Origin: Apus apus
Taxonomy: Eukaryota > Chordata > Aves > Apodiformes > Apodidae
Length of the DNA: 64,000 nt
Direction: 5' to 3'
NCBI RefSeq assembly: GCF_020740795.1
Contig: NC_067282.1
Span: 130,381,132 to 130,445,131 of the forward strand
Part shown: positions 1 through 13,433 of the stretch, piece by piece
How positions within the stretch are numbered: position 1 is the stretch's first letter
Layout: the number at the start of each line of letters is the position of its first letter
Made by a program: the position numbers and the translations under genes
The notes under the pieces: model-generated
Seen by the model: the letters and a program-made list of their open reading frames with translations, nothing else
The model's database searches: none
What the model was told of the DNA's origin: nothing

Positions 1-1400
1 GTGTTTTTTAATATAGGTTTTTGAAAGTGCAACTGAAAAGAATTCAATGGCAAGGTTTGCTCCCTTACTATGAGAAAGGGACATTAGGGGTTGGAAATGA
101 GTTAAAGTGACTTACATGGAGATGAGGGGAAATTATTTATACAGAGATAGGGGGTACTGAGGGAGATCAGGGGGAATTATTTATACAGGAATAGGAGAAG
201 CTGAGTCAGGACTGGGTTGGAGAGATGTGCACAGGAATCAGGGAAAAGGAAGATCCTCCCTTTGAGTCAGGAGGCTCAGAGTGGACCCCCTTGCTTTCTA
301 AACTCCTTCTCAGAGAGGAGCCTGGGTGTGGTGGTTGGGTCCACTCCTGGTCCCAGACTTGGTCCATGGTTTCCAACTGGGGGGTTGAAGTGTAAGGATT
401 TCAGTGTAGTGCTTTAACACATAATTATGGGTCTGGTGTGATTTGAAACAGCAGTAAATTAAGATTGAGCGACACTACTACAATGAAGCACAAAATGAGA
501 TTATATGATTTTTTAACAACTTGCTAATAAAAAAAATCTATTACAATCAGTACAGAGGTTCAATTAAAGATCTAACAAAGTTTCTAAACTAAATTGTGCA
601 CACAGATATAGAAGATATTCTGTTAAGATGTTCAATTTTGGTACCTAATTGCATGAAAGAAGTTGCAATGTACCATCAATTAACCCACAGAATCAAATTA
701 TTATTATGTATTATAATAAACTAATGTAATTTGACTTTCCTCCCATATTTAAGAGAAGTGGCTGACTACTTACTCTTCCCAACTGGATGAACCAACTTCC
801 TTTGTGAGGCACACAAGACACAGGGTCGCAGGTTGGTGTGATCCCAGGGGGCTCCAAAGGGCCTCCTTCTTAGGACCACTATTTATAGGGCCTTAAGAGG
901 ATTGACTTTAGTCAATATTTTTCCATCGCTGCCACAATTCAAATGAGGTCATCTTCAGAAGCTTTCAGAGTGGGCCTGTCATCTGAACAGGAAGGGTCTG
1001 GGGTAATTTCCCAGGCAGCAGGAGTTCCAGGTGCGTTTAGAGAGTGCCCGATTGCCTCAGATCTCACTCTGGTTGCACTGGGAAAGACTAGAAGGCACCC
1101 AACTGTCTGGAATCAGCTCTAGTAGGCAACATCTCTTGTTGAAACAAGAGCAGCGTTGTACCTACTGCACTTGAAATTAAAGCAAGAGCAGTGTTGGCTG
1201 GTGTTGATGTTGCAGCATGGCTCAGACAACGGGGGGTCTGCACCACCACACTAGTTCCACTTCTGCTGCCAGCAGGAGAATTTCCTCACACTGTGCACCA
1301 GGCTGAGAGACCTAAGATAACTACTTTTAAGTGAGCTTGTATTGCTTTATGTAGTGCAGCATCTTACAGAATAAATACATAAAGGATGTCACCTACCTGT
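1..1400. repeat. Possible old LTR-like interspersed repeat; boundaries not seen
   Basis: No gene is recognised here. The stretch contains a 44-bp tandem duplication (121-208), a TATA-like 'ccactatttataggg' near 876-890, and a run of sequence (about 780-1250) that reads to me like avian LTR/ERV-derived DNA. That is an impression, not a match. I found no TG...CA ends, target duplication, primer-binding site or retroviral peptide. The 66-codon open frame at 217-417 has no recognisable motif. It could simply be unique DNA. Confidence 0.25.
121..208 (+). repeat. Two-copy 44-bp tandem duplication
   Basis: Positions 121-164 and 165-208 align without gaps at 34 of 44 positions by my count. Both copies share the exact core 'aattatttatacag' (131-144 and 175-188). 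The divergence implies an old duplication. Confidence 0.85.
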
Positions 1401-2735
1401 CTTTTTTTCCCCCCTAACTGAAAGTCATTTTACCAATGCTTGCATGTTTAAATGCACATTTGTTCTGCTCTGATTGCTTGTGCTATGTTCACTTTCTTTT
1501 CTAACACAATTACTAGAAGGAACATAATTGAAACTGCATAATTGAAGAAAAAAGATTGGGGAATACCTGCAGACAGAGGAAACCTGCTTCAGGGCTGTGT
1601 TTACCTGGGTAGAAAATAGAATTCTGTCTTCTGTGATGTCCCAGTCCTTTACTACAGCTCACTGTGGAGACAGTATGTGCTGTGCTAACATCTACAGCCT
1701 TTGTTACTTTCTCCCATGGTTCTTCTGCAGCACTTACTCTTGTTCTTGCTCTTCAATGAGAAGTGTTTCAAACATTTTCTAGTCGCCAGGGCATCTGCTG
1801 CTTTATTTTATACCCTATTGTCTCTGGATTTCGTTGCTTCTGTGTAACACAACTGAGAGAGTTAAGTTCTGGATCTGCAATGGAGGTGTGCTGCCTGTGG
1901 AGCATGAGGGACAGCACTGGCCCCAAAGAGTTTGCTGGTGAATAAATGAAACCAGTCAGTGAGCAGAGGTTTGATACGTGTGATCCCTCCAGGGTCAGAG
2001 ACTGAGCTGGGATCTGAACCTATTTTCTGACCTCTAGCCCAGGGTACCAAGTCCCATGCAGGCTCTCCCGAGTCTTAAATTAACCTTTGCCTCTTCAGCA
2101 TTACTAGATTTAATTTTGGTGTGTCTTCTTTCATAAACCCATTTAAAATATGTAGTTTTTCCAGATTAAGTTGTATATTAGAGTCTATCTTGTTGCACTA
2201 TTTGATGTTCTCGCTACAGCTAAAAATATAATTTTGCTCTTTTAAGAGTCCCTAGGACCTTCACTCAGCATCATGTAGTAGGTTTATTCCCTGGCTGTAA
2301 AACCATTTCCCCTTGGGCTTCTGCCAGAATCTGTGGTGAAGTTTGTAGGGACCCAGTGTTTTTCTTAACTTTTTTGTGACTAACCTGGTTTGTTCTAGTT
2401 CCTGTTATCTCTTTCTAAAAAATAAGATTCAGTTGCCTTGACATCTCCCCATATGATCAGGAAAAGGAAGCAATTAATTTGCATATTCTGTTATCACTGC
2501 TTCTGCTATTGCCAATTTGCTTCTACTTCTCTGAGTTACTACTGACTATTCTCCAGTTGACTTCTTTTATCTTCTGTACTGGGAATGACAGCTTCTTATC
2601 TCTCGACGGGTACAGTGCAATCTTCATTCTGTTCTTTGCTTCAGTTTTAAATGTAACACTTTCCTCTCTGCTTTTCTGGGACTGCTCCCATCTGCCTCTT
2701 CTGTGAGATCTGGCATGTTATTAATCTCAAAGGCA

Positions 2736-2836
2736 TGGGTGTGGGGGTTTGTTTTGGATTTTTTCATTGTTTCTTTGGGTTGTTGTTTTATTTGGTTGGT
2801 TTGGGTTTTTTTCTTTGATGTTTGTTTCTCTTTGCA
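2736..2836 (+). repeat. G/T-rich low-complexity tract
   Basis: The plus strand is almost entirely G and T, with 'ggttggtttgggtttttttc' as a typical piece. It has no coding meaning. Similar tracts lie near 26.5, 28.9, 35.8 and 44.7 kb. Confidence 0.85.
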
Positions 2837-3489
2837 TTTCCTTATTCCTCCAAGTTGACATTCACCACCATTGGTCTATCCCCATTCATCAGTATTTAGC
2901 ACTGGAAAAATAAATGTCAAATGCAGTGCCTTAATGTCTAATGGTGCTGGCTGTGCTTCTGGAGAGAGCTACACTCCCCTCCTATGATGGTCAGCAATGC
3001 CCCCTTGTAGGACAACATCAATTTTTGTTTTTCATTGGACATCTAGCACTGTTTACATCCCCCCTCTTTTTCTTATTTGTGATGAAACCTATACCTGGGG
3101 ATGCAATTTAGTGTCATTGTCAGCTGGTTGTTTTGTAGTAGCCTGAAATTTTTAAAGAAAAAACTGACTCTTTCTTGAAGCTGGGTACTCTATCTAGCCT
3201 CTCTAAATACCTGAGTCTATTTATCAGCTATAATATCTTGTTGCCAGTGAAATCTCTGCACTCTTTGTTGTCTGCTTTTCCATAGTCACAGGTTTCTGGC
3301 CTCCTGTGATTAATTTGAAGCACAGTAAGAGAATTCAGATCTTTTCAATCTAAATCTGTAGATTACCAGTGGCCTGTAAAGCTCCTTAACTTGCTGAAAA
3401 TAAGGTGCATAAGTTTGGCAAATATCACAAAAGATAGAGATGCAGGAAAGAACAACTAAAATAACAGTTGCAAATGATTCTAAATACAT

Positions 3490-3504
3490 GGGGGGGGGGA
3501 GGGG
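3490..3504 (+). repeat. G10-A-G4 run
   Basis: Ten G, one A, then four G on the plus strand. It is a simple repeat that could form a quadruplex with nearby G, but no function is implied. Confidence 0.9.
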
Positions 3505-4454
3505 AATGGAACCCAAGTAATTAAAATACAAAACAACAGATGTCATGAAAATGGGTTCTGACTGTGAGGCACTTCTGTCCAGTGGAAGGACAAGAAGCAA
3601 TTGAAAACGTGTCTGGACACAGAAGCAGTGGCTGTACAGGCTGTTTGCAGGAGCTACTGCAGCTGGTTACACGTGGGAAGGTCTCTGTGTTATGCAGCAG
3701 TTTCAATGCAAATGGTGTCAGGCTACACCTTGGTTTATTCCAGACTCTCGATGAGTTGTCTAAAAGCTGGCAGATGGAGTTTTGTTGTAGTAGTAATCTA
3801 GCATTACTGATTTTGCAGTTCTGCTGGAATGTAACAGGAGCTTGTGTTGTTGTGAGGCTCAGCTCCCTATTGTTGTGAGGTGCAGGATGTCTCTAACCTC
3901 CTAAAAATTCAGATTGCCTTAAATTGATTGTGAACTTTTTTTTTTTAATCCTAAACTTATTTTTTCAGCAAAGATTTTTTAATTGCTTTCTGTGAGGATT
4001 AGCATGGCTTTTGAAGCCCAGCTACATCAGTTATTACTGAAGCTAAGTTGTTCCCTGCTGCCCACACCCAAACACCCCTCCTCAGCTCCCTTGGGGATTT
4101 ATTTTACCCAGTTACCACAACTGCTGGGCAAAGCTTGCCTTTGAGACAGATGCACTGACTAGGGAGCAAATGCCTTCCCTTGAGTCCTCGAAGAGCACCA
4201 AGACTGATAGCCCTGCCAGACCTTGTCTCAGTCCTGATTAGATCCTGCCTTGCCCTATCATCTTGTTTACTGTGAGACTTCTCCTTAGAAGAAAAAAAGA
4301 AATCAAACAGCTGCTTTTCTATCAGATCTTGTTTGGGAAAGGTACTGCTGGATACAGATATTTTCAAAATTAAGGCCAGAAGATTCACTTTCTGCTTTCA
4401 ATTCCCAGCTCTGCTATTCATTCCTTCTGAATGGAGGCAAATTACACCTTCTGC

Positions 4455-4484
4455 TTTTTTTTTTTTTTTTTTTTTTCCCCCCCC
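4455..4484 (+). repeat. T22-C8 homopolymer junction
   Basis: Twenty-two T directly followed by eight C. It is the largest example of the T-run-to-C-run junction seen repeatedly in this window. It creates the phenylalanine run in the chance open frame 4333-4596. Confidence 0.95.
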
Positions 4485-7400
4485 AGCGTTTTTGGCTGGG
4501 TTTCTGATATTATCTTTCTTCTGCTTTCTTTTTCATCTCTTTAGATGCTCTGATGAAAAGTGTGCCATCAGTCCCGTTTTGCAACGAGAGAGCTGAAGCA
4601 CTGATACCCCCGAAGTCAAGACTTTTAAAGTGATTTTCCTTCAAATAGGACTGAGAGGTGTTTTCATCAAGTGTCAAGGCAACTGGTTCCCCTTCTAATC
4701 AGGGGAACCTGCTGAAGGTCACGCTGGCTGGTTTGTGCCTAAGCGAGGAAGATGTCCCTTCCATGGGATGTGAGATGGTAGGGTCCCTTCCACTAGAACT
4801 AGAAGAGGTATTAGGTAACTTCTTCTAAAGGGGGCTGGAAAACGACACTCTGTGAATTGGGTAGAAAGATGTCTTCCCAAAGTCTAATATCTTCAAGAAA
4901 TGATCTTGAAGGCAGCGTGATGGATTGCTAGCAGAATTTAATCTTTAATGAGCTGCTTCTCTGACTTCATAAAGCCTGATGTGGCTTAATACTTTTTATC
5001 ATCTTTGATTAAAACACATTATCCCTTTGGATGAAATTCATGTTCAAACGTAAGAAGGTCATTTTTAGACTCATGGGGGAAAGAAAAGCAAGGAAGAATC
5101 AAGATGCATGTTCAGGTTTTCGGTTTTATCATTATAGGTGCAAAATAATACATTAAATAAGTTCTTCTTAGAACAATGATTTTATTTTTTTTGGTCATTA
5201 AATCCTCTCTCTGCAGTTTTGGTTCTTATCTTCCCACAACTATCACATTAATTTCTATAATCCTTACATTTGCTGTTCATGCTGTTGTTATTAATTTGGT
5301 ATCACAATCATTTGAAACCAAAAGGAGATTACATACTGACCTGCTAGATTTGAAAATATTTTCTTATCTCTTTAATTCTTCTAAATGGTAGAGTTTGTAG
5401 AAAGAACTTTTGCTTGTCAAAAATACATCCAGGCAAGGGGGTGCTTATTAAATATTACCTCTTTAAGTGTTAATTTGCAACTTCAAAAGCTCTCCAGGAG
5501 GAGAAACAATACCCAGGCACTTAAGTAATCAGTCACACAGCATTAACAGCAAATAAATGACAGGGAACCTACCACACCATCCTAGTGTTTGGTAATAGTG
5601 AGTGGTCTGTGTGTGGAAACAACTGATCTCAGGCTGCTTTGCGTAACAAAGGTGTTTCTAAAGGTCTGACAGACCAGCCCAGGAGCTGGAGGAATGACAA
5701 TCTGTTCAGTAAGTGTTTAATGGAGTATTTCACTGGGATGCTGGCATTCCCAAGCACTAGCTGGACAACGTGTTGCTGTGGCACTAATGCACTTAACTGG
5801 CACCACACCAGTAGGCCTACAGGCAGCAGTGGGACAAGGTCTTGGGCATCTTGGTGAGACTGAGAATTTGGGAGCTGTCAGTGCCTTTTCCATTCAGAAG
5901 CTGCAGTGGCATTTTGACCAAACTTTGGAAGGCTTGGGTGCCTCTGTGGGATTTTCTAGTGCTTCTGATAAACTCAGGAGGTGGATAACTGTGCCTTTGG
6001 CTTCCTGAGCAGAGATTTGGGGTTGATGGCACTTACTTGTTAGAACTTATTTACTATTTCATTTTGATGCAAGGATCTAGGATGAAAGGCAACTTTGAAA
6101 TATTTCCTCTGAGATCACTGGTGTTACATCCTCTTAAATCAGACCCAAAGATAAGTCACAATGCTTTATGTGCCACAGAGTGTGCTTTGCAGCCTGGTAC
6201 TTAGTGTATCAGTGCAGCTGTGGGTAGAAATAATTTGTCATGGAGACAAAGGGAGAATTTATTTTAAAGGGTTTGCTTCTTCCAGAATGTTCAGTAGCTT
6301 ATATTATATTCATAAGCTGCCATTTTCATTAGAATACCTGGTCTGTGAGTTTTTCATAATGCTTAATAGAGAAATGTGATAGAAGGAGGGACAATAGTAA
6401 AGCTAACATGTTTTCAATAAGTATTATAATTAAATTCTCCTCTATCCCTGTTTCTGTGTTGAGGAAATGTTCTGAAATAATTTAGCCCCCAATTAAATAC
6501 TAGGATGTGCACTGCTTTTTTTTCATTTCTTCTTTGAGTCAAAAAGATTAAAAATGTGGGTTTTGATGGAAAAGGAAATCTGCTTCTGAAGTCCAGTCCT
6601 TTGCTCTTTTAATTCAATTGAAATTAGGCTCCTGGTGTGTGGATGGCATCCTGGCTGCTGCTGACGTGCCACAAGGTGCAGTGGCAATATGTGTGATGTC
6701 AAATTCAGACCTTTTAGCCGTTCATGCTTTGTAGGACCAGCAGTTTCAGACTAACATGTATTTATCCGTGTAATGCTAATTCAGAGGCCAGCAGGGATAA
6801 TTTTGGCTGGTAAGTAGTTCTTTTGATAACTCCTGATGGATGGCAGTCTAATGTTTTATACCTAGAAGTTCTTGAGGAAACTAATATTTTAGATGGGAAA
6901 GGGGAATGTGAGCATGGATGAACCTGAGAAAAAGTGAGTGTGTTTGTTTATGTGAACATATCTTGTAAGCAAGTAAGGAAAAAAGGATTAATTATTCTGC
7001 TCATCATTTCTCACTCTGAGGCAATTTTCTTTCAGTCTTGTTCCCAATCCACCTTTAACAAAACCAGCTGGTAGACAAAGACCGAATAAGTGGATCTCAT
7101 TTGTATAAATATGTTGCTATATGAATTACTTGGTCTCAGTTTTCCACTCTATTTCTCATTAGTTCTAGAAGAATAATGGTTATTTCAAGTGTTTCATTAG
7201 CAGCTGTATCATTTTGCTACCAGTTGCTGAGGTGCTGGTATTGTGAGCATTTACCTCGTTATAGACACCTGTGGAAAAGCAAAGTGTGGGTTTGCAGCAG
7301 AGTCCAGAGAAGAAGGAAGCAGAGTTTGTGCATCTGTGCCTCGCTCGGTGCCTTCTGCACCAGCCCCACAGAGCTACCCCTCCACCCAGGAAGGGGGGAA

Positions 7401-7604
7401 ACCCATGGCAGCATTTTCTCCAACACAGTTTGTGGACAAAGTGGTGATAGCTCACTGCAGATTTTCACAAAATGACAAACTCAGTGCACTGTAACCACAG
7501 TTTTTAAAGGCATTTAATGAAATGTAATAATATTTTCTATTTGGAGGCCTAAGTGAGCAAATGACTCTTCATTCTACGCTTACAGAGTAAATGTTGTTGA
7601 TGAA

Positions 7605-8049
7605 TTGTCCAGTTCTGGAGCCCCCAGCACACAAACATGGAGCTCTTGGAGCAAGTCCAGTGAAGTGCCAGATGATCTGAGGGCTGGAGCACCTCTCCTA
7701 TGAAGACAATCTGAGAGAGCTGGGGCTGTTCAGCCTAGAAAAGACTCTGGGGAGACCTTATAGCAGCCTTGCAGTACCTGAAGGGGCTACAGAAAAGCTG
7801 GAGAGGGGGCTTTTAGAAGGGTGAGTTGAGATTTAAGGAAGAGATTCTTCAATATGAGGATGGTGAGACATTGGAACTGGTTGCCCAGGGAAGTTGTGGA
7901 AGCTCCATCCCTGGAAGTGCTCAAGGCCAGGTTGGATGGGGATTTGAGCAATCTGGTCTAGTGGGAGGTGTCCCTGCCCATGCAGGGGGGTTGGAACTGG
8001 ATGATCTTTAAGGTCCCTTCCCACTCCAAACCATTCTATGATTCTGTGG
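7605..8049 (+). mobile_element. CR1 LINE, 5'-truncated, B/H-like 3' end
   Basis: This is the 3' part of a chicken-repeat-1 non-LTR retrotransposon in forward orientation. It opens inside ORF2 with 'gtccagttctggagccccc', passes the 'gagagagctggggctgttca' segment (LRELGLF-type peptide near the end of ORF2), and continues through the 3' UTR. The end has 'tgcccatgcagggggg', then 'ttggaactggatgatcttta', then 'ccattctatgattctgtg', which is the octamer tail. The coding frame is broken, so the copy is dead. It lacks poly(A), as CR1 does. The subfamily is judged from memory. Confidence 0.96.
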
Positions 8050-11000
8050 TCTCAGAAAAACCCATTGACACCACCCCTTGAATCAAAGTTGCTGTAGTTC
8101 TTGCAGTCAATCAAATGACAGCATATACATTAAAATGTTCAGTATTGCACCACAAAGGAGCCCAGATTTGATAAGTATTCTGTTTAGTGCCTGTAAAGCA
8201 TGTGATGAAGATGGGGAGGGCAGTTTGGTACAGAAAAAACTGCTTTTAGGAGCCATCTGTGTTTTTACTGATGAAAATGAGCTTTAACTAATGAAAACTT
8301 CAGTGATGAATGTTGTGCATATTGCAGCAACTACAAAGCATGATTAGATTTTGTGTAGTAACTTAAGGAAGAGAGGTGGAGAATCCTGCAAAGAACACCT
8401 GCCTTATTTTGAGCTGCAGTTGAATGGTGGGTTTGCTTTTTGTTGTTGTTGTTTCCCTCCTCCCTCCCAATACTGAATTGACATATCCTGTTGGAAAATT
8501 TCAGAGAATTTTTCCAGACTTTATTTAAAAAGTGAGTCTTCTTGAAGATGTGGAGCCATCACATCCTTTCCTGAAGTGAAATGGTCTCTGCCAATTAAAG
8601 TCAGGGTTAGAAATAATGTTCCCAAACTCTAAAAAGTTGTAGCTTTGGGTTTTTCTGCAGTGCAGCTTAGCAGGCCTAGTTTAAAAAGAAATAAAATTGT
8701 GGACAAAGGGAATACTGATGGTGATTAGTGATTCCTCTGTATATCAGTAACTCTTCTGGGATGCTTGGAGGAAAAAAATCTTCTCAGAAACAATTTGGGT
8801 TACATATTCTTTCTGTGAAAGGGATGATGTATGGATGGAGTAGCCCATGGGCTCGGGATTCTAGTTTTTCAAATATTCCTGACAACACATCATTTCTGGA
8901 ACTATCTTTCAGGTGCTGAACAACTAGTCTCCAGACCCTGGCAACCTCCACAGGTGGGGGGGTCTCGTCTAGGTTATGTAGTCCTAGTTACACATAGCTA
9001 TGAACTGCTCAGCTGGAAAGGAGGCTTTTGCAGTAAATGCATCTCTGTTTGATGTGGGCATCAAAAATGACACTGCTACACCACCCAAGGCTGCAACCAC
9101 TGACTTCTCTACTTTACCTGGAAAGGGAGTGTAGATAGAGACGCTGGGCAAGAATCCCACCTTAGCTCCTTACTGCCCACAGGGGAGTCCTCTGGCTGTT
9201 CTTTGTCTCCCTGGAAATTAAAAAGGAGATTCTTTAATTCCTTTTTTTTTTACCTGGATATCATTTCACAGGTGACATTACCTTGGAGCTATTCCCCTCC
9301 CCATTCCCCCTGTCACCATGTTTTTAAAATCTCATCTATGATGGCACAACGCTGTGGGAAAAGTAGGAGAAACCCCTGGAACTCATTTCTGCTTGTACAT
9401 GCCAGGTTCTTTTGGCTCCGGGTGATGTGACCCTGACACGTGGTTTCCATGCTCTGTGTAACTTTCTATCATCTATTGCTTTGCAGGAAAAAAAAAAAGC
9501 CCTCCTGGTCTGTTCAGTGTGTTTCTCGATAACTGCTGCTTATGTGAACGTGCAGCAGAAAAGGGCAAAATAAATGCAATTTTCGAACTTGGTCATGTAT
9601 AAACGGCTCTCTGGGACCCAAGACTCTTTTCTCATAGCTCTGTTGCATTTTGTTTCTTCTGAGGTGCCGACCACCAGTCATAGTGGCCAGGAGGTACATC
9701 CATGTTCCTGGCAACTCTGCACCCTGAGCGTCTTAATAATCAATATCCACAGCTCTATGCAATCTGTATGGCAAATTCTCAGTAACAAGATGACTCTTTC
9801 AATGCACTGACATTATCAGAGTCTTTCTGCTATTTGAATTTGCCTGCAGCTGCTGTTTTCTGCCACACTGAGTTGATGTGATCCTTCACAAGGGACCTTT
9901 TTCTGAAAGAAGAAAGAGAGAAATCAAGCTTGGAGAGGGAGGAAGGCAGCCAGAAGTGGCTTTTGGTTTCCTCCTTTGCTTGGCTCTAAATGACAGGGGA
10001 AGATGTGTGGAGAGAGAAAAAAATAAAATTGGTAAGTTAAATGAAAAAGAAAGTGTTTGCATAGGGACTTGGTCACAAGTATCTAAACCCCAGCACTTCA
10101 GTACTTCAGAACTGCAGGTTTGGGTAAACGCAATTACTTCAATAAGGTTTACAAACTGTAAGTATTTTTCAAGGATACTATAGCACATCATTAAAGATGA
10201 AAGGTTATTTTCAGAGCTCAGTTAAGTTTTAAATCGCCTCCTTAGAGTCCAGGAATAGCCTTTACTCATTTTGGGAGAGACAACAGCATCCAAAACGTGG
10301 ATCAGCACACAACTGCTGAGAAGTTATGCCTGTTAGGGAGGAGGAGCAGATCATTAGGGGCCACGTAGAGTTTCAAGTTCTTAGATTCAGAAATGGTTTT
10401 CAATACTCTTGTGATCTGACTTATTCTTCAAAAACAAAGAAATACAACAAGGCTTCTGTTATAAAATCGGATGACATTGTTATTCAGAGACTGAATATAT
10501 GTCCAAGTCCAATCCTGTTAAGCTAGATATTTGAAGGAACCTGCACAGCTGATTTTAAATGATGCACAGAACTCTCTCCAAACTTTTTTTTTTTTAATTA
10601 AAACAAGCATTTACATTTCTATCATCCATTTAATGACTTTTTCTCCTGCTAATTTCTCAGCAGTGTCCCTCCACCTAGCAAATCTTTCAGCAGATATGCT
10701 TTTGAATTGGCAAACTCCCTTTTCACAACTATTAAAAAAATTCCATCTGTAGGTATGTTGTTTTTGTGTAACTAACACTTCACAGCTCCTATACTTACAT
10801 AAATGCTTAAACCCTTCTTCTACACCCTTCCACACTACAGTTGGAGCTGCCTTGGCTGCTGGAGGCCACTTACAACAGCAGCCCATGCAGCTGCATAGGC
10901 TGGGGTGTGTGACTGGTCCCACTTCATCTGCTGAGTAATTCAGATTATAGGTCCTAGCCATATGAGGGAGGAATGAGCATTCTTGATTTCTGACTTGCTA

Positions 11001-11645
11001 CTGGCACTCAAGGTGTTTAACATCTCATAGCACCAACCTCCTTCTAGGGAAGGCTGGGGTAGCTGCATCTGACCATGCTGTTCTGCTAAGCTGTCTTTTC
11101 ATACACCTAAATAAGATCAGTGTTTTCCAACTGACTGAATTCCATCTGATTTCCATCATGATAGTTGCTGGCTTGTTCACCACAGTAATTATATTGTAGA
11201 AACATTTCATAGGGTGACAGGGAAATTTATGAGATGTCAAGGAAGGAGAATTACCTGCTTGTAATATGTTGTCATACAAATATGATTCACGAGGATTTGG
11301 ACTTGAAGGGATTTTTGATAATTCTTTTTCTAATTCTGCCTTTATGAATGGCTAAGCTTTCTGCTGTTATAAGTTTTTATAAATTTTATAAGCTGTCTTT
11401 GGGGAAGACTATGAAATAGTATCAATTCTGACAGAAGAAACTATCCCTAACAATTCAGGAGTAGAATGGAAAACAAGACTAGGGAAAATCATGCTTTGTA
11501 GAGTAACACTAGGGCAAGGATGTTACAGTCCTTCAAGCTTTTGAAGTTTTTAATACTGAATTTTCAGAAAGAGGGCATTGCATGGGAATACCCATGTGTT
11601 ATTGGGATGTTTTAAACTGAAAGCATTGCATTAGAAAACTTTATC

Positions 11646-11681
11646 TTTATTTTGTGGCTTTGTGGCTTTATTTTGTGGCTT
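11646..11681 (+). repeat. Short tandem duplication, 21-bp period
   Basis: The exact 15-mer 'tttattttgtggctt' occurs at 11646-11660 and again at 11667-11681. The bases between ('tgtggc') repeat part of the unit. This fits replication slippage. Confidence 0.85.
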
Positions 11682-13433
11682 CCAATAAAGTTGGAAAAAA
11701 AATTAAGCTGGAAATAATTGATGTGGATACTAAGTTGTTACAAGAACAAGTTATCACAGCTTCACTTTTGGAGCTGACACTATTACCTGGCAGAGGCTTT
11801 GTCACTAGAGCTTTAGGGCAGGACCTTGACATTTTCAAAGAGCTATCAGTTTGGTGAACACATTTTCCGTAAATGAACTCTGCATCTATAAGCAACTCTG
11901 TGTGCAGGCCATTTAAGCAGCTGTAGGAAGACATGTCTTGTTTGTACCAAATAATTATGGTGATTCAGTTTATGCTGTTTAATAGATTTGAGGGTTTTTT
12001 TCAGATATTGGGCCTTTGAAGTAGCCTTGGTTTTAAGCTAAAGGTGTTAATTTTGACTTTGAGCTGGACCAAATAAAGCAAGTCCCAGATTCTGGGTCAA
12101 TCAAGTTAACAGTCCCTTTTCCTGATAACTTTGGTTTGTGTCCTGCTTGGGGGAAGGATGCCACATACTTATTGGTAACCACCTCTATTTTTGTAGTATT
12201 TTGGATTTGATTCTGCCCCACCTCTGCCTAGCTTCTATGATCTGACAAGGTCAAAGCATTTGATGATTTGGATTGTTGGAAAAAAACACTGTGTGAGATA
12301 ATTTAGGAACTGAGGGGAGTTATTTGTTAAAATATGAAACATATAAAGAAAAAAATTTGGAGCAGCATTGTCCTGGTCTGAGCCAGGATGAAGCCAGTTT
12401 TTCTTTCGCTGACCAGGACAAGCATAAATACATTTTCAAGGTCACTTTAAATATGGATGTGAAGTTATATTCAAAAAAGAAAGCTGTTCATCTTCTAATA
12501 TTATGGGCCAAATTTTCAGGTGGTGCCTTTGCAGTAAGCTTTGCATAAGTTATGAGGGGAAAGGTCTATAACACAACTTGAAAGTACGCTTCTCTTCCTC
12601 TGGTTGGTGTTGGGAAGGTCTGGTCTTAAGACTTGTCCATCCAATTCAAAAGAATTCTGGAAAAAATGTAGTATATAAACAGCAACATTAAGATAGAAAA
12701 CTATGCAGATCATATTTTCCCAGCACTGGTGCTTTTTTTTTTTTTTAGGTAAGTGGTGGCACCATTTTCTTCCTGATCCCAGCCAGTGCCTCTCCACTGC
12801 AACAGCTGCTGTTTTCTGCCTGTGCCTGCCTGAATCCCAGTGCCTGGTAGCACCTCTACCTGCATGGCCTTACCCCCTGCTTGCTAATTTCAGCCCCTGC
12901 CTGCAAAGTAATTTCATCCAAGTCATCTTCTGGCACATTCAGATGACTGGATTGTCCACTCCTAAAGGCCTTTGCCATTTCAGAATAACACTGACTTGAA
13001 GTCAGCTAACTTCAAAGCAACTTAAATTTGCTTTTCAGTGTTAGCCATGTTACCCCATGTCTCACACTTGAGATTGTACTACTTATAGTCAGGTTCTGCC
13101 TGTATGAGGTCCTTTTTGCTTGGTCATGGTGAGCCATTTCTTTACTCCTCTCCAAATTAATGCTAATTGCATTACACTGCTATTCTCACAAGAAAAAATT
13201 GGTTGTATGATGCTGAAGTACTCTAGTCGGCTAAAATTCCTTCTTTGGGAAGCAGAACTCCTGGTTTTTTTTTCCTTCTGAGCTCTACACTTACCTTTTG
13301 TGTCTTCTAGGGACAATTCTCAATGTGTGTTGTTTTCCCGGGAACCATGGCTGGAAACTACTTTTTATTTTTCTTTCTTTTAAGATGCTGTAATGTCAAG
13401 GTACTCCTATGATTCCAGGAGCTGAGGCTTTGA

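Larger units (their letters stand above)
1401..7604. other. Non-coding stretch, no gene recognised
   Basis: AT-leaning, single-copy-looking DNA with only short open frames in all six frames. It contains a T7C6 junction (1402-1414), a G/T-rich tract (2736-2836), a G10AG4 run (3490-3504) and a T22C8 run (4455-4484). Around 7180-7494, open frames overlap on both strands because the local sequence is GC-richer and poor in stops. None resembles a known protein. Confidence 0.7.

Noticed and set aside
4691..4800. Possible degraded CR1 3' end ('gatggtagggtcccttccac')
   Set aside because: Only one short block is similar; the upstream and tail sequence do not follow the CR1 order.
7176..7494. Four overlapping open frames on both strands
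   Set aside because: The local sequence is stop-poor and GC-richer. No frame shows a recognisable protein, and the overlap on both strands argues for composition rather than coding.
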